DNA of 64,000 nucleotides from Chryseobacterium bernardetii (lineage in GTDB: Bacteria > Bacteroidota > Bacteroidia > Flavobacteriales > Weeksellaceae). Below the pieces are notes generated by a model. It did not search any database. It saw only the letters and a program-made list of their open reading frames with translations, and was not told where the DNA came from. The DNA lies in the NCBI RefSeq assembly GCF_003815975.1, contig NZ_CP033932.1:2085001-2149000 (forward strand). Direction: 5' to 3'. Numbering within the stretch: the stretch's first letter is position 1; each line of letters starts with the position of its first letter. The position numbers and the translations under genes were made by a program. Positions 5,438 through 14,040 of the stretch are shown here, piece after piece.

Positions 5438-6262
5438 ATGAACAAAAGATACAGCTTACACCACATTCATTCAGCGGATGAGTTTACTTTCTCACCTGCA
5501 GAATACAGCTATTTCAAGTATGGCGATAAGTCGTATGCTGAAAAATTTGCAAAAGAATTATTCAACGGATTTATTTCCGAACATGAAGAACTTTTACATA
5601 CAGATAAAGAGATCGTAGTTCTTCCAAGCCCTTATATGGCGATTCCTACAGCTTCCAATTTCCTATGCTTTTACTTTAAAAAACATCTGGATTATTATCT
5701 GTTCCAAAAAGAGAAAAAATCAAGTATTTTATCTAAGATCAATAGAAATCATACCTATATCACAGATTATGGGAACCTTAATTTTGAAGACCGTAAAAAT
5801 CTGATTGCCAATGATACTTATTACATTGATAAAGATTTTTTAAGAGGAAAACTTTGTATTTTTATAGACGATATAAAAATTACAGGCAGTCATGAGTATA
5901 CAGTGAACAGAATTTTAGATGAATATGACGTGGAAGCAGACTTTATGTTTCTGTATTATGCTGAACTGATGAACTTTGATCTGGATCCTAAAATTGAGAA
6001 TTTTTTCAATTATTATGCAGTGAAAAACGTAAAACACATTGCAGAAGTAATGAATAAACCCAGTTTTCAGTTCAATACAAGGATCGTAAAATATATTTTA
6101 GGCTTAGATTCAAGTAATTTTGACTATCTTACGTCTAAAGTAAAAAAAGAACAGATGGATCTCCTGCTGGAGCTTGCCATCAGCAATAATTATCATTTAA
6201 TAAAAGAATATAAAAATAACATCAATACTTTAACACAAACGGAATTATATTATGGCTATTAA
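5438..6262 (+). CDS. Phosphoribosyltransferase-like protein of the Ter-type cluster
   Basis: A 274-residue protein with a type I phosphoribosyltransferase PRPP-binding motif, CIFIDDIKITGSHE at residues 140-153 (Asp144-Asp145, Thr149-Gly150). The rest is too divergent to assign a base substrate. Ter-associated phosphoribosyltransferases are proposed to make an unusual nucleoside together with neighbouring HAD enzymes (known from comparative genomics of Ter systems). Its 3' end overlaps the start of the TerD gene by 11 bases, which indicates translational coupling. Confidence 0.75.
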   Translation: MNKRYSLHHIHSADEFTFSPAEYSYFKYGDKSYAEKFAKELFNGFISEHEELLHTDKEIVVLPSPYMAIPTASNFLCFYFKKHLDYYLFQKEKKSSILSKINRNHTYITDYGNLNFEDRKNLIANDTYYIDKDFLRGKLCIFIDDIKITGSHEYTVNRILDEYDVEADFMFLYYAELMNFDLDPKIENFFNYYAVKNVKHIAEVMNKPSFQFNTRIVKYILGLDSSNFDYLTSKVKKEQMDLLLELAISNNYHLIKEYKNNINTLTQTELYYGY

Positions 6263-6809
6263 CTTACAAAAAGGACAAAGAGAAAATATTAACGCACCTA
6301 AATTCACTGTAGGTTTAGGCTGGGATATCAATAATACTTCTACAGGAACAGCATTCGATTTAGATGCTTCCTTATTTTTACTTGGAGATGACAAAAAGCT
6401 GGTTTCAGATAATCACTTTATTTTCTATAACAACCTTGAATCTCCGGACAAAGCAGTTATTCACACAGGGGATAATCTTACAGGAGAAGGATCGGGTGAT
6501 GATGAGCAGATCAAGATTGATCTTACAAAAATTGATAGTGCTGTAAAAGAAATTACAGTGGTGGTAACCATCCACGAAGCAGACTCAAGAAGACAGAACT
6601 TTGGACAGGTAAGAAATTCTTTCATCAGAATTTTCAATACAGATACGAATGAAGAGATCTTAAAATACGAATTGGATGAAGATTTCTCAATAGAAACGGC
6701 AGTAGAATTCGGAAGGATCTACAACAGAAACGGCGAATGGAAATTTGAGGCAGTAGGAGCAGGACAGCGAGACGGCCTTGAGAAATTTGTATCACTTTAT
6801 CAGAAATAA
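6252..6809 (+). CDS. terD: TerD-family protein, first copy
   Basis: This 185-residue protein matches TerD from end to end: it opens with MAINLQKGQR, then FDLDASLFLL (residues 35-44) and the acidic loop HTGDNLTGEGSGDD (residues 71-84), which supply the calcium-binding aspartates of the family. TerD proteins bind Ca2+ and take part in resistance to tellurite, phage and membrane-associated stress. The start overlaps the previous gene. A second, more divergent copy with the same N-terminus lies at 9020. Confidence 0.9.
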   Translation: MAINLQKGQRENINAPKFTVGLGWDINNTSTGTAFDLDASLFLLGDDKKLVSDNHFIFYNNLESPDKAVIHTGDNLTGEGSGDDEQIKIDLTKIDSAVKEITVVVTIHEADSRRQNFGQVRNSFIRIFNTDTNEEILKYELDEDFSIETAVEFGRIYNRNGEWKFEAVGAGQRDGLEKFVSLYQK

Positions 6810-6811
6810 TT

Positions 6812-7987
6812 ATGGATAATCAGGAAAATCAACCTATAGATCCGCTAGGATCCATTGAACCTCTTAGAACTTTTGAGCCTACACCGATGGTTCCGCCAAC
6901 GCCCGCGCAACCTTTTCAGAATGCAACACCAGCAGTGCTTGTAGACAGAGAGGGAAACGTAAATTTAACTCAGTTACCATCAGAAGACCGTCAGAAGTAT
7001 GAAGCTCTGGCGAATTCCATTGATGAAGCTAACCCGGGATCTATTGTCAATTTTGGAGCAGAACTTCAGAAAACACTTTCGAATCAGAGTGACAGCTTCT
7101 TAGGAAATGTGAGAAGATCAAACTCAGGAGAAGTGGGCGGCCTTATCAATGATCTTTTGGTAGAGTTGAACTATGTAGACGTAGAAGAACTTAACGGAAA
7201 TAAAGTAAAAAGTTTTCTGAGCAAGTTGCCATTCATGAAGAAAGTAATGACCCAGGTAGAAAACTTATTTGCTAAGTATGATAAGATCATTAATAATATT
7301 GAGCAGATCTCCTACAAAGTAAATGCAGGGATCATTACTTCTACTAAAGATAATGCAGTTCTTCAGACAATTTTTGAAAGCAATGTGAACTCTATCAAAC
7401 AGATTGAAGACCTTGTGATTGCCGGAAATATCAGAATGGAAAGAGCAGCTGTTGAATTGGCTCAGATGGAAGCCAATCCTCAGAATTTCCAGGATTACCA
7501 GATTGCGGATAAGAGAGACTTCATTGCAAGATTAGACAGAAGAATGGCTGATCTTAAAGTGGTACGTGTTATTATGATGCAGTCACTTCCACAGATCAGA
7601 CTGGTTCAGAATAACAACGTTTCTATTGCTGAAAAAGCGCAGACAATTCTTACCACTACGCTTCCTGTATGGAAAAACCAGCTTTCGCTTGCCGTTGCCA
7701 TGTACAGACAGCAGCAGAATATTGAGATCCAGCAGAAAGTATCTTCTACTACAGAAGAAATCTTAAGAAAGAATGCAGAACGTCTTGGTCAGAACTCTAT
7801 CAATGTAGCAAGAGCTAATGAGCAAACGATTGTTTCTATAGACACATTGAGAGAAACTACTTCAATGCTGATTAATACGTTGAATGAAGTGAAGCAGATC
7901 CAGAAACAGGGCGCTGATAACAGGAGAAAGCTGGATCAGGATCTTCAGACATTAGAACACGAACTGAAAGCAAATGTAAGAGGTTAA
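6812..7987 (+). CDS. telA: Toxic anion resistance protein, TelA family
   Basis: A 391-residue soluble, helix-rich protein with the TelA (toxic anion resistance) features: a proline-rich, low-complexity N-terminus of about 50 residues, then long amphipathic helices that look coiled-coil, including the family-like segment DYQIADKRDFIARLDRRM and a run ending TLPVWKNQLSLAVAM. TelA proteins accompany TerD in tellurite and stress clusters; their biochemical role is not settled. It begins 2 bases after the TerD stop, so it is in the same operon. Confidence 0.9.
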   Translation: MDNQENQPIDPLGSIEPLRTFEPTPMVPPTPAQPFQNATPAVLVDREGNVNLTQLPSEDRQKYEALANSIDEANPGSIVNFGAELQKTLSNQSDSFLGNVRRSNSGEVGGLINDLLVELNYVDVEELNGNKVKSFLSKLPFMKKVMTQVENLFAKYDKIINNIEQISYKVNAGIITSTKDNAVLQTIFESNVNSIKQIEDLVIAGNIRMERAAVELAQMEANPQNFQDYQIADKRDFIARLDRRMADLKVVRVIMMQSLPQIRLVQNNNVSIAEKAQTILTTTLPVWKNQLSLAVAMYRQQQNIEIQQKVSSTTEEILRKNAERLGQNSINVARANEQTIVSIDTLRETTSMLINTLNEVKQIQKQGADNRRKLDQDLQTLEHELKANVRG

Positions 7988-8003
7988 TTTATAGGGCACC
8001 AAG

Positions 8004-8948
8004 GTGGGGGAAGATGCAGCAACCATATTATCACAGAGCAAAAGAAGGTTAACAAGGCTTAAACTTCTGGCTAATTTTTTTGAACATATTGATATAATAT
8101 CCATTTACATCAAAACAGATATTATCCACAATTTGTTCCAGGAAAATACGGCCCTGGATTATAATAAACTGGAGCTTTTCCACCTGCAGTATACAGACAG
8201 CCTCATAGAACTTCTGACAAAGATCAAAAGGCAGAAGGAAAATGATATGCTGGCGGTCATTAATGAAATTGACATCAATAAAAAATACATTTCAGGTTTT
8301 GAAGAAAGACAGGCAGACAGCTTTCAGACCGACAGGAAAATGTACAGCGGTATATTTTCACAGCATCTGAAAGCCTTGTATAAAGACCTTACAGAAGATG
8401 TTTTCACTGCCAATTGGGATAATGTACTGTATTTCCATAAAAAATATGCGAAGGAATTCTACAGGTTAGCAGATGAATCTCTGCTAAAACCTGAAACGTT
8501 CCCGGCTTATCAGTATAAAGACTATTCAATTGAAAGAAAACTATTGGGAAGGCTGAATATACAGGGATTTAAAGTTCGTTTTGTCTGTGGCTACGCCATC
8601 GGAACCCATGAATATGAACTTTTCAGGATCTTTCAGACTGATGATTATTTTATTTTCAGTGTAGATGATAAAAAGCTTTATCTTTTCGACAAAGAACTGG
8701 ATAAGCTTGATACTTCTGAAAATCAATCCAATCAGCGTATAATTATTGACCAGCTTAAGAATAAAAACGAAGAGCTGGAAAATACGATGAACGAACGGAA
8801 GCGCAATCTGCCTCCTGAGGTGGAAGCGGTCCTGAAGGATTATATCCGAAACCTCGAGAATATAGATATTATGAGCAAAATATTTGCCTTTGATGAAGAA
8901 ACCAATATTCTGAGAGCAATGCTTAATTTAAACCTGAATAATCAATAA
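8004..8948 (+). CDS. Unknown protein of the Ter-type cluster
   Basis: I do not recognise this 314-residue protein. It is hydrophilic, with no signal peptide or membrane segment. The N-terminal 100 residues look helical. Residues 175-235 look beta-rich and aromatic. Residues 240-300 are charged and likely coiled-coil. It starts at a GTG 16 bases after the TelA stop, with no in-frame ATG nearby, and ends 71 bases before the second TerD gene. Its consistent place between telA and terD suggests a partner of the Ter machinery, but no enzymatic motif can be seen. Confidence 0.7.
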   Translation: MGEDAATILSQSKRRLTRLKLLANFFEHIDIISIYIKTDIIHNLFQENTALDYNKLELFHLQYTDSLIELLTKIKRQKENDMLAVINEIDINKKYISGFEERQADSFQTDRKMYSGIFSQHLKALYKDLTEDVFTANWDNVLYFHKKYAKEFYRLADESLLKPETFPAYQYKDYSIERKLLGRLNIQGFKVRFVCGYAIGTHEYELFRIFQTDDYFIFSVDDKKLYLFDKELDKLDTSENQSNQRIIIDQLKNKNEELENTMNERKRNLPPEVEAVLKDYIRNLENIDIMSKIFAFDEETNILRAMLNLNLNNQ

Positions 8949-9019
8949 AACGAAATTTGAAAACAGGCGGATAAATATATAATTTTCGCAAAATGTAAAT
9001 AACAACTAAACATAAAAAG

Positions 9020-9628
9020 ATGGCTATCAACTTACAAAAAGGTCAAAGAATTAACCTTAAAAAAGAAAACGGAGCTGAACTTTCCCAGGCTTGTGTAGGA
9101 ATCAACTGGGGAGCAATTGAAAAAAAAGGATTTTTCGGAACTAAAAAAGAAGCAGTAGACTTAGACGGAAGCTGTATTTTATATGATTCAAACAAAAATG
9201 TAACGGAAGTAATTTATTTCGGAAACCTGAAATCCAGAAACGGTTCCGTAAGACACAGCGGTGACGACCTTACTGGTGACATAAACGGAGATGATGGCTT
9301 GGATAATGAAGTGATTACTGTAGATTTCAGTAAACTTGAGCCTAATGTAGATTACGTGGCAATGGTATTGAACAGCTACAGAGGTCAGGATTTTGGAACC
9401 ATTCCTTTTGCTTCTATCCGTATTTATGAAGGAACTCCAACCAATGTAAAAGAAGTTTTTGCTAAATATGACATTGCTAATGATGCATCTTTCAGAGGAC
9501 ATGTTGCCATGGTAATGGGAGTTTTCTACAGAAGAAACGGGGAATGGAAATTCAATGCCATAGGAGATCCAACAGCAGATAAAAAGTTGGAACAGACGAT
9601 CCAAACTGTACAGATGAATTATTTATAA
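9020..9628 (+). CDS. terD: TerD-family protein, second copy
   Basis: This 202-residue TerD paralogue shares the opening MAINLQKGQR with the copy at 6252. It carries DLDGSCILYD and the acidic loop HSGDDLTGDINGDDG, the calcium-binding motifs. Compared with the first copy it has an insertion near the N-terminus (about residues 14-42, with KKGFFGTKKE), the form usually seen in TerZ/TerE-like members. A weak -7-like TAATTTTC lies about 35 bp upstream, so it may have its own promoter besides read-through. Confidence 0.9.
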   Translation: MAINLQKGQRINLKKENGAELSQACVGINWGAIEKKGFFGTKKEAVDLDGSCILYDSNKNVTEVIYFGNLKSRNGSVRHSGDDLTGDINGDDGLDNEVITVDFSKLEPNVDYVAMVLNSYRGQDFGTIPFASIRIYEGTPTNVKEVFAKYDIANDASFRGHVAMVMGVFYRRNGEWKFNAIGDPTADKKLEQTIQTVQMNYL

Positions 9629-9714
9629 TCATTTATACCTCAAAATGTAAATAAAATAGCAATATTTGTACTTTGTTACATCTATTGCTTTTATCATATA
9701 ATAACATAACTCAA

Positions 9715-10758
9715 GTGGAACATCAAAGTATTTTAGATCTGCACCCTGGCTTGGTGTGGGGATTTGCGGTAACAGTCGTTATCATGTTACTCCTGGATTT
9801 AGGAGTTTTCAACAAAAAAAGCCACGAAGTTTCTTCCAAAGAAGCTACCATCTGGTCTATCGTATGGATCTCACTGTCTATGATCTTTTCAGGAGTCGTG
9901 TATTGGGTCTTCAATACAGACGGCACCCCCGAAAGTCATGCCCTGGCAGTAGAAAAGTTTACGCAGTATCAGGCAGCTTACTGGATAGAAAAAGCCCTTT
10001 CTGTGGATAATTTATTTGTATTTATCCTGGTTTTTGGATTTTTTAAAGTTCCGAAATTTCTTCACCATAAAGTCCTTTTCTGGGGGATTATCGGGGCATT
10101 GATTTTCAGAGCGATATTTATCTTTGCAGGGGTAGGATTAATCAACCTTACCTATCTTCCTGAAATGAATATTTTCGGAACCCCGGTAAAAATTAATGTG
10201 GTAATGACCTTATTCGGATTATTCCTTGTGTATGCCGGAATCAAATCCTGGGGAGATGGTGATGATGACGACGATGAAGATTACAGCAATACAGCTGGTG
10301 CAAGACTGATCAAGAGCTTCTGGAAAGTGTCTGATAACTATGATGGAGATAAGTTCTTCACCGTTCAGAAAGGTATTAAAATGGCAACCCCATTATTAGT
10401 AGTGGTTGGAGTTATTGAATTTACGGACGTACTTTTCGCAGTAGATTCCATTCCTGCAATCTTTGCCATTTCAAATGATCCGTTTATTCTGTACACATCC
10501 AATATCTTTGCGATTTTAGGTCTTAGATCATTATATTTCCTATTGGCCAACTTTATCCACATGTTCAGTAAACTTCCTTATGGATTGGCGATTATCCTGT
10601 CCTTTATTGGAGTGAAAATGCTTATCGCACCGTGGATTCACATTCCTTCCCCAATTTCATTAGGAATTGTAGGTGGAGTATTGGTTATTTCCGTTCTTTT
10701 ATCCGTTATCTTCCCTGAAAAAGAAGAAGAAAAGAAAGAAGAATTAGAAGAAAAATAA
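9715..10758 (+). CDS. terC: TerC-family integral membrane protein
   Basis: A 347-residue membrane protein of the TerC family with about eight or nine hydrophobic segments. Family signatures are visible as WSIVWISLSMIFSGVVYW, EKALSVDNLFVFILVFGFF and VIEFTDVLFAVDSIPAIFA, with the acidic residues thought to bind metal. A strongly acidic loop (GDGDDDDDED) lies between segments. TerC proteins are linked to metal (Mn2+) export and to tellurite resistance. The frame is open back to a TTG at 9673, but that would lie next to the promoter-like TACTTTG; GTG at 9715, giving MEHQSILD, is the better start. Confidence 0.88.
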   Translation: MEHQSILDLHPGLVWGFAVTVVIMLLLDLGVFNKKSHEVSSKEATIWSIVWISLSMIFSGVVYWVFNTDGTPESHALAVEKFTQYQAAYWIEKALSVDNLFVFILVFGFFKVPKFLHHKVLFWGIIGALIFRAIFIFAGVGLINLTYLPEMNIFGTPVKINVVMTLFGLFLVYAGIKSWGDGDDDDDEDYSNTAGARLIKSFWKVSDNYDGDKFFTVQKGIKMATPLLVVVGVIEFTDVLFAVDSIPAIFAISNDPFILYTSNIFAILGLRSLYFLLANFIHMFSKLPYGLAIILSFIGVKMLIAPWIHIPSPISLGIVGGVLVISVLLSVIFPEKEEEKKEELEEK

Positions 10759-10778
10759 CATACAAAAAAATATATGAG

Positions 10779-10812
10779 AAAACCTCCGGAATTAAATCCG
10801 GAGGTTTTTTTA
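10779..10812 (+). terminator. Terminator of the Ter-type cluster
   Basis: AAACCTCCGGA pairs with TCCGGAGGTTT around a short AT-rich loop, followed by a T run. It lies about 20 bases after the TerC stop. Confidence 0.85.
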
Positions 10813-10987
10813 TGCGAAAGAAAAAATTTAAGACTTCTTAAAGTTGTTCTCAAAACAATAATTAAGGATTCTTTCTACGGTATTAAATTTTTCAGAGATA
10901 AGATCTTTGCGCCTTAAATACACAGTATTTATAAAAACTTGTGTCTTTGCGCTTTTCTACTCGCTAAAATTTTTTAAAATATAATAG

Positions 10988-11026
10988 ACAGACTTGTCTG
11001 TATGTTGTATTTTTTTCATACATTTG
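10988..11026 (+). promoter_or_regulatory. Promoter and TetR-type operator
   Basis: ACAGACTTGTCTGT (10988-11001) is a perfect 14-bp palindrome of the form seen at TetR-family operators. It lies 17 bp upstream of TACATTTG (11019-11026), a consensus -7 element, so it covers the -33 region. Binding by the adjacent TetR protein would block transcription of its own gene and the next. Confidence 0.7.
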
Positions 11027-11037
11027 TCTCATAAAAG

Positions 11038-11571
11038 ATGAATATGAAGTCACCAAGAGGAAGAATTGTAGAAACAACGTTTGATCTGTTTGCAAAGCAG
11101 GGATATAATTCCACAGGAATCAACCAGATTATTGCTGATGCCGGAGTAGCCAAAGCAAGCTTTTATCTTCATTTTAAATCCAAAGAAGATTTATGTGTGG
11201 AGTTTCTTAATGTAAGACATGAATATTGGTTCAATGAGCTTCATACTTTTACAGCACAGGCAGAAGATCTTCGCTCAAAGATCATCAGTGCTTTTGATTT
11301 TCTGATCTATATGAATGATAAAGAAAATTTCAGAGGCTGCAGTTTTCTGAATATTCTATCAGAAATCCCGATGGATAATGTTAAAATACTGAATGTAATT
11401 CAGGCTCATAAAGCTGATTTGAGAAATTACTTCCTGGCATTATTGAAAGATGATGTTCTTTCCGATCATATTTATATGCTTTTTGAAAGCAGTATAATAG
11501 AAAGTCAGCTTTTCAAGTCCAATAAGTTAATTGAGAAATCAAAAAAAATAGTTATCAATTTAATACAGTAA
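11038..11571 (+). CDS. TetR/AcrR-family transcriptional regulator
   Basis: A 177-residue regulator with an N-terminal TetR helix-turn-helix (ETTFDLFAKQGYNSTGINQI and VAKASFYLHFKSKEDL, about residues 12-55) and a divergent all-helical C-terminal ligand domain. Cys residues at 59 and in the RGCSF segment are notable but not diagnostic. A perfect palindrome overlaps its promoter, so autorepression is likely. It is followed after 3 bases by the NTF2-like gene, which is the probable regulated function. An in-frame ATG two codons later is an alternative start. Confidence 0.88.
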   Translation: MNMKSPRGRIVETTFDLFAKQGYNSTGINQIIADAGVAKASFYLHFKSKEDLCVEFLNVRHEYWFNELHTFTAQAEDLRSKIISAFDFLIYMNDKENFRGCSFLNILSEIPMDNVKILNVIQAHKADLRNYFLALLKDDVLSDHIYMLFESSIIESQLFKSNKLIEKSKKIVINLIQ

Positions 11572-11574
11572 GTT

Positions 11575-11988
11575 ATGGAAAAGAAACATCCGCTTCCGCC
11601 TTTCACACTTGAAACGGCACTGGAAAAAATTCAAATGGCAGAAGATGCCTGGAACAGTCAGGATCCTGAAAAAGTTTCCAAGGCTTATACCATCAACAGT
11701 GAGTGGAGAAACAGAGATACCTTCGTGAATGGGAGGGAAGAGATTGTCTTATTCCTTCAAAAGAAATGGGAAAAAGAATTCAATTATAAGCTTAAAAAAG
11801 AATATTGGGCGCACACAGATAACCGTATTGCTGTTCGCTTTGAATATGAATATCAGACCAAAGACGGCAATTGGTTCAGAGCTTATGGAAACGAAAACTG
11901 GGAGTTTGATGAAAACGGGTTAATGGCTAAAAGATATGCAAGTATCAATGATCTTGCTATAAATGAAGAGGAACGGAAGTTTAAATAA
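11575..11988 (+). CDS. DUF1348/NTF2-like (SnoaL-fold) protein
   Basis: This 137-residue protein belongs to the nuclear-transport-factor-2-like fold, DUF1348 branch: [16 protein letters not shown] near residue 24, [16 protein letters not shown], and a C-terminal [18 protein letters not shown], which are family landmarks. The fold makes a conical pocket and can host enzymes or binders; the substrate is unknown. It follows the TetR gene after 3 bases in the same operon, which suggests its expression is induced by the ligand sensed by that repressor. Confidence 0.85.
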   Translation: MEKKHPLPPFTLETALEKIQMAEDAWNSQDPEKVSKAYTINSEWRNRDTFVNGREEIVLFLQKKWEKEFNYKLKKEYWAHTDNRIAVRFEYEYQTKDGNWFRAYGNENWEFDENGLMAKRYASINDLAINEEERKFK

Positions 11989-12016
11989 ATGTAAATAAGA
12001 CAACAAAGATTTTCCC

Positions 12017-12053
12017 TTGCCACGAATACATGTATTATTAGTATTCGTGGCAA
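12017..12053. terminator. Bidirectional hairpin between convergent genes
   Basis: TTGCCACGAATAC (12017-12029) pairs perfectly with GTATTCGTGGCAA (12041-12053). It lies between the NTF2-like gene and the convergent catalase-like gene. The T tract is modest. The sequence resembles a dispersed intergenic repeat of Chryseobacterium. Confidence 0.6.
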
Positions 12054-12156
12054 TTTAATTAGTAGGTTGTACAATTAAAAAGCTTTATAACTACTACAAT
12101 TTCAGATATTTTATAAAAGAAGAAATTTCTGAATTTAGAGAGTTGTTGACTAAAAA

Positions 12157-13170
12157 TTACAGCTCACTCTTCTTTCCATGTAAAAGAGCATTAATTTTCC
12201 TTCTTGTCTGCACGGATACCTTGTAAGCTTCATCACGCAATTTTTGTATTTTCCCTACAGGCTGAAAAAAGATCTTACTTTCAAAAGGGTTAAATGAGAG
12301 CAGCTCACTGGTACAGTCCCGCTCATTTAACAAAGAACCTTTATTTATTGTAACCTCACCAATTTTAATATATGGCGAATTTTTCCATTCTACATTTAAT
12401 GTGTTGATGGGCTGGTATTTCAGATCGTAACAAAGCTGAACCAGGACATCAGCCGTAAAATCATTTTTCTGGAGATAATTTTTTAAAGCTTTTTTAACGT
12501 TCTGTTTCTTATCCATATTTCTATTAACGGATTTTGGGCTCAGTTTTATTTTTATCATATAGTCTCCAAGGCGGTAAGCTCCTACAGAATAATAATCAAA
12601 AGAAAGGATAAAATCATTTCTTTTACTGAATAGTTTTAAAGTGTTTCTGATAAAAGAACCTGTAAAAAGAAATGGAATAACTTTTACCATTTGCGTAATG
12701 AGTGAAAATAAACTGCTCCATTTTTTGATGTAAAATAAGTTGATAGCTGTAAACAGTTTTAAAAACGTAGAAACAGAATTAACCGGGAATAGCGGAAAGT
12801 TCACTAACGGGTAATTGGAAAGCAGGTTATTATTTTCATCCCTGATCTGTACCGCAAAACCATAAGCAGGAATATCCCTTTTAGAATTGGTTATTTTTAA
12901 CTGGGCATTGGAAAATCTTATAAAAAGATCAAACCTCTCCTTATCAAAAAAAGGTTTAAGAAATTCAGGAATATTGGGATCTATCCAAAACACTCCCTTA
13001 GCTACAGCATAAGTCTTTGCATGAGCATTTCTGGTAGCATAATTAACGTCACTTATAGAAGAAGATTGCTCAACAAAATCTGCAATCGATTTTTTATTGA
13101 TTTCCAGAAGTTTTTTCTCCTCTTCATTAAGTTCATCAAACTTCTTGTTATATAATATCGGATTTGGCAT
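12157..13170 (-). CDS. Catalase-fold haem protein (SrpA-like)
   Basis: A 337-residue protein of the small catalase-related group. The distal-histidine region reads NAHAKTYAVAKGVFWI (from about residue 47, His at 50), followed by LFIRFSNAQ and YGFAVQIRD, and near the C-terminus FFQPVGKIQKLRDEAYKVS, where the tyrosine is in the place of the proximal haem ligand. Members of this group are shorter than true catalases and many have peroxidase-type or unknown activity. No signal peptide is visible. It is a monocistronic gene converging on the TetR operon. Confidence 0.75.
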   Translation of the reverse strand: MPNPILYNKKFDELNEEEKKLLEINKKSIADFVEQSSSISDVNYATRNAHAKTYAVAKGVFWIDPNIPEFLKPFFDKERFDLFIRFSNAQLKITNSKRDIPAYGFAVQIRDENNNLLSNYPLVNFPLFPVNSVSTFLKLFTAINLFYIKKWSSLFSLITQMVKVIPFLFTGSFIRNTLKLFSKRNDFILSFDYYSVGAYRLGDYMIKIKLSPKSVNRNMDKKQNVKKALKNYLQKNDFTADVLVQLCYDLKYQPINTLNVEWKNSPYIKIGEVTINKGSLLNERDCTSELLSFNPFESKIFFQPVGKIQKLRDEAYKVSVQTRRKINALLHGKKSEL

Positions 13171-13442
13171 TTAGTTTTTAAATCCAATTATAACGCCAAC
13201 TTTCGAAATCTGTGTTAAGGAATTATTACAATTATTTGAATTTTAAGGGAGAAGGAAGCCGGAAGTATGATAGCAAAGGTGAAAGAGTATATTATTTTAG
13301 TATTTTTTTTATATAACTAATTGGTTATTAATGTGTAATTGTTGTGTTGGAAAATGAATGAAACAGAAAAATACTTAGTGGCTGGATACTCAGTTTTGAA
13401 CTTCCATCCCCGGATTTCCATCTTCCAAGCCTAAAAAAGCCT

Positions 13443-13450
13443 TATCTTTG
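13443..13450 (+). promoter_or_regulatory. Promoter -7 element of the FKBP gene
   Basis: TATCTTTG matches the flavobacterial consensus and lies 15 bp before the ATG. The preceding 250 bases after the catalase-like gene contain nothing else I can support. Confidence 0.6.
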
Positions 13451-13464
13451 TAAAAAAATATAAT

Positions 13465-13899
13465 ATGGGAGTAGCAGATTTGTTATTTAAACGTAAAAAA
13501 GAATTAGCCGAAAAGAACCTTAAGGACGGTAAAGAATATATGGAAGAGTATGGTAAGAGAGAAAGCGTTGTTCAGTTACCAAGCGGCTTACAGTATGAAA
13601 TTATTAAGGAAGGAGATGGTGCAACACCAGGGCCTAAATCTACCGTGAAATGCCATTATCACGGAACTACTATTTCCGGTAAGGTTTTCGACAGTTCTGT
13701 AAAAAGAGGAACTCCTGCGTCTTTTCCTTTGAACAGAGTGATCTCCGGATGGACAGAAGCCCTTCAGCTAATGCCTGTTGGAAGTAAATGGAGACTGATC
13801 ATTCCACCGCATTTGGCTTATGGAGATCAGGAGATCAGTAAAGAAATCGGACCAAACAGTACTCTTGTTTTCGAAGTGGAATTACTGGATATCAAATAA
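13465..13899 (+). CDS. FKBP-type peptidyl-prolyl cis-trans isomerase
   Basis: A 144-residue prolyl isomerase. After a charged 35-residue helical start comes a complete FKBP domain: GLQYEIIKEGDG, VKCHYHGTTISGKVFDSSV, ISGWTEALQLMPVGSKWRL, IPPHLAYGD, and FEVELLDIK at the end. The active-site aromatic and Asp (FDSS) residues are present. It has no signal peptide, so it should act in the cytoplasm in protein folding. It has its own promoter and terminator. Confidence 0.92.
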   Translation: MGVADLLFKRKKELAEKNLKDGKEYMEEYGKRESVVQLPSGLQYEIIKEGDGATPGPKSTVKCHYHGTTISGKVFDSSVKRGTPASFPLNRVISGWTEALQLMPVGSKWRLIIPPHLAYGDQEISKEIGPNSTLVFEVELLDIK

Positions 13900-13920
13900 C
13901 CCGGCTTAAAAATAGATTAA

Positions 13921-13952
13921 AAATTTACCTGATTTCAGGTAAATTTTTTTAT
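13921..13952 (+). terminator. Terminator of the FKBP gene
   Basis: AAATTTACCTG (13921-13931) pairs with CAGGTAAATTT (13936-13946), followed by T residues. Confidence 0.85.
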
Positions 13953-14040
13953 TTGTACTATATTCGTATAGATGAATTATTTTGAAACTGATTGATAATT
14001 TCGGACAATGATTCATCCATTGCACAAAAAATTAATTTGA

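Noticed and set aside
9673..9714. Longer N-terminus of TerC from TTG 9673
   Set aside because: It would start next to a -7-like TACTTTG element; GTG at 9715 gives the expected short N-terminus.
10812..10987. Possible RNA gene between the TerC terminator and the TetR promoter
   Set aside because: I see only AT-rich, repeat-like sequence and no stable hairpin with a T tract beyond the TerC terminator.
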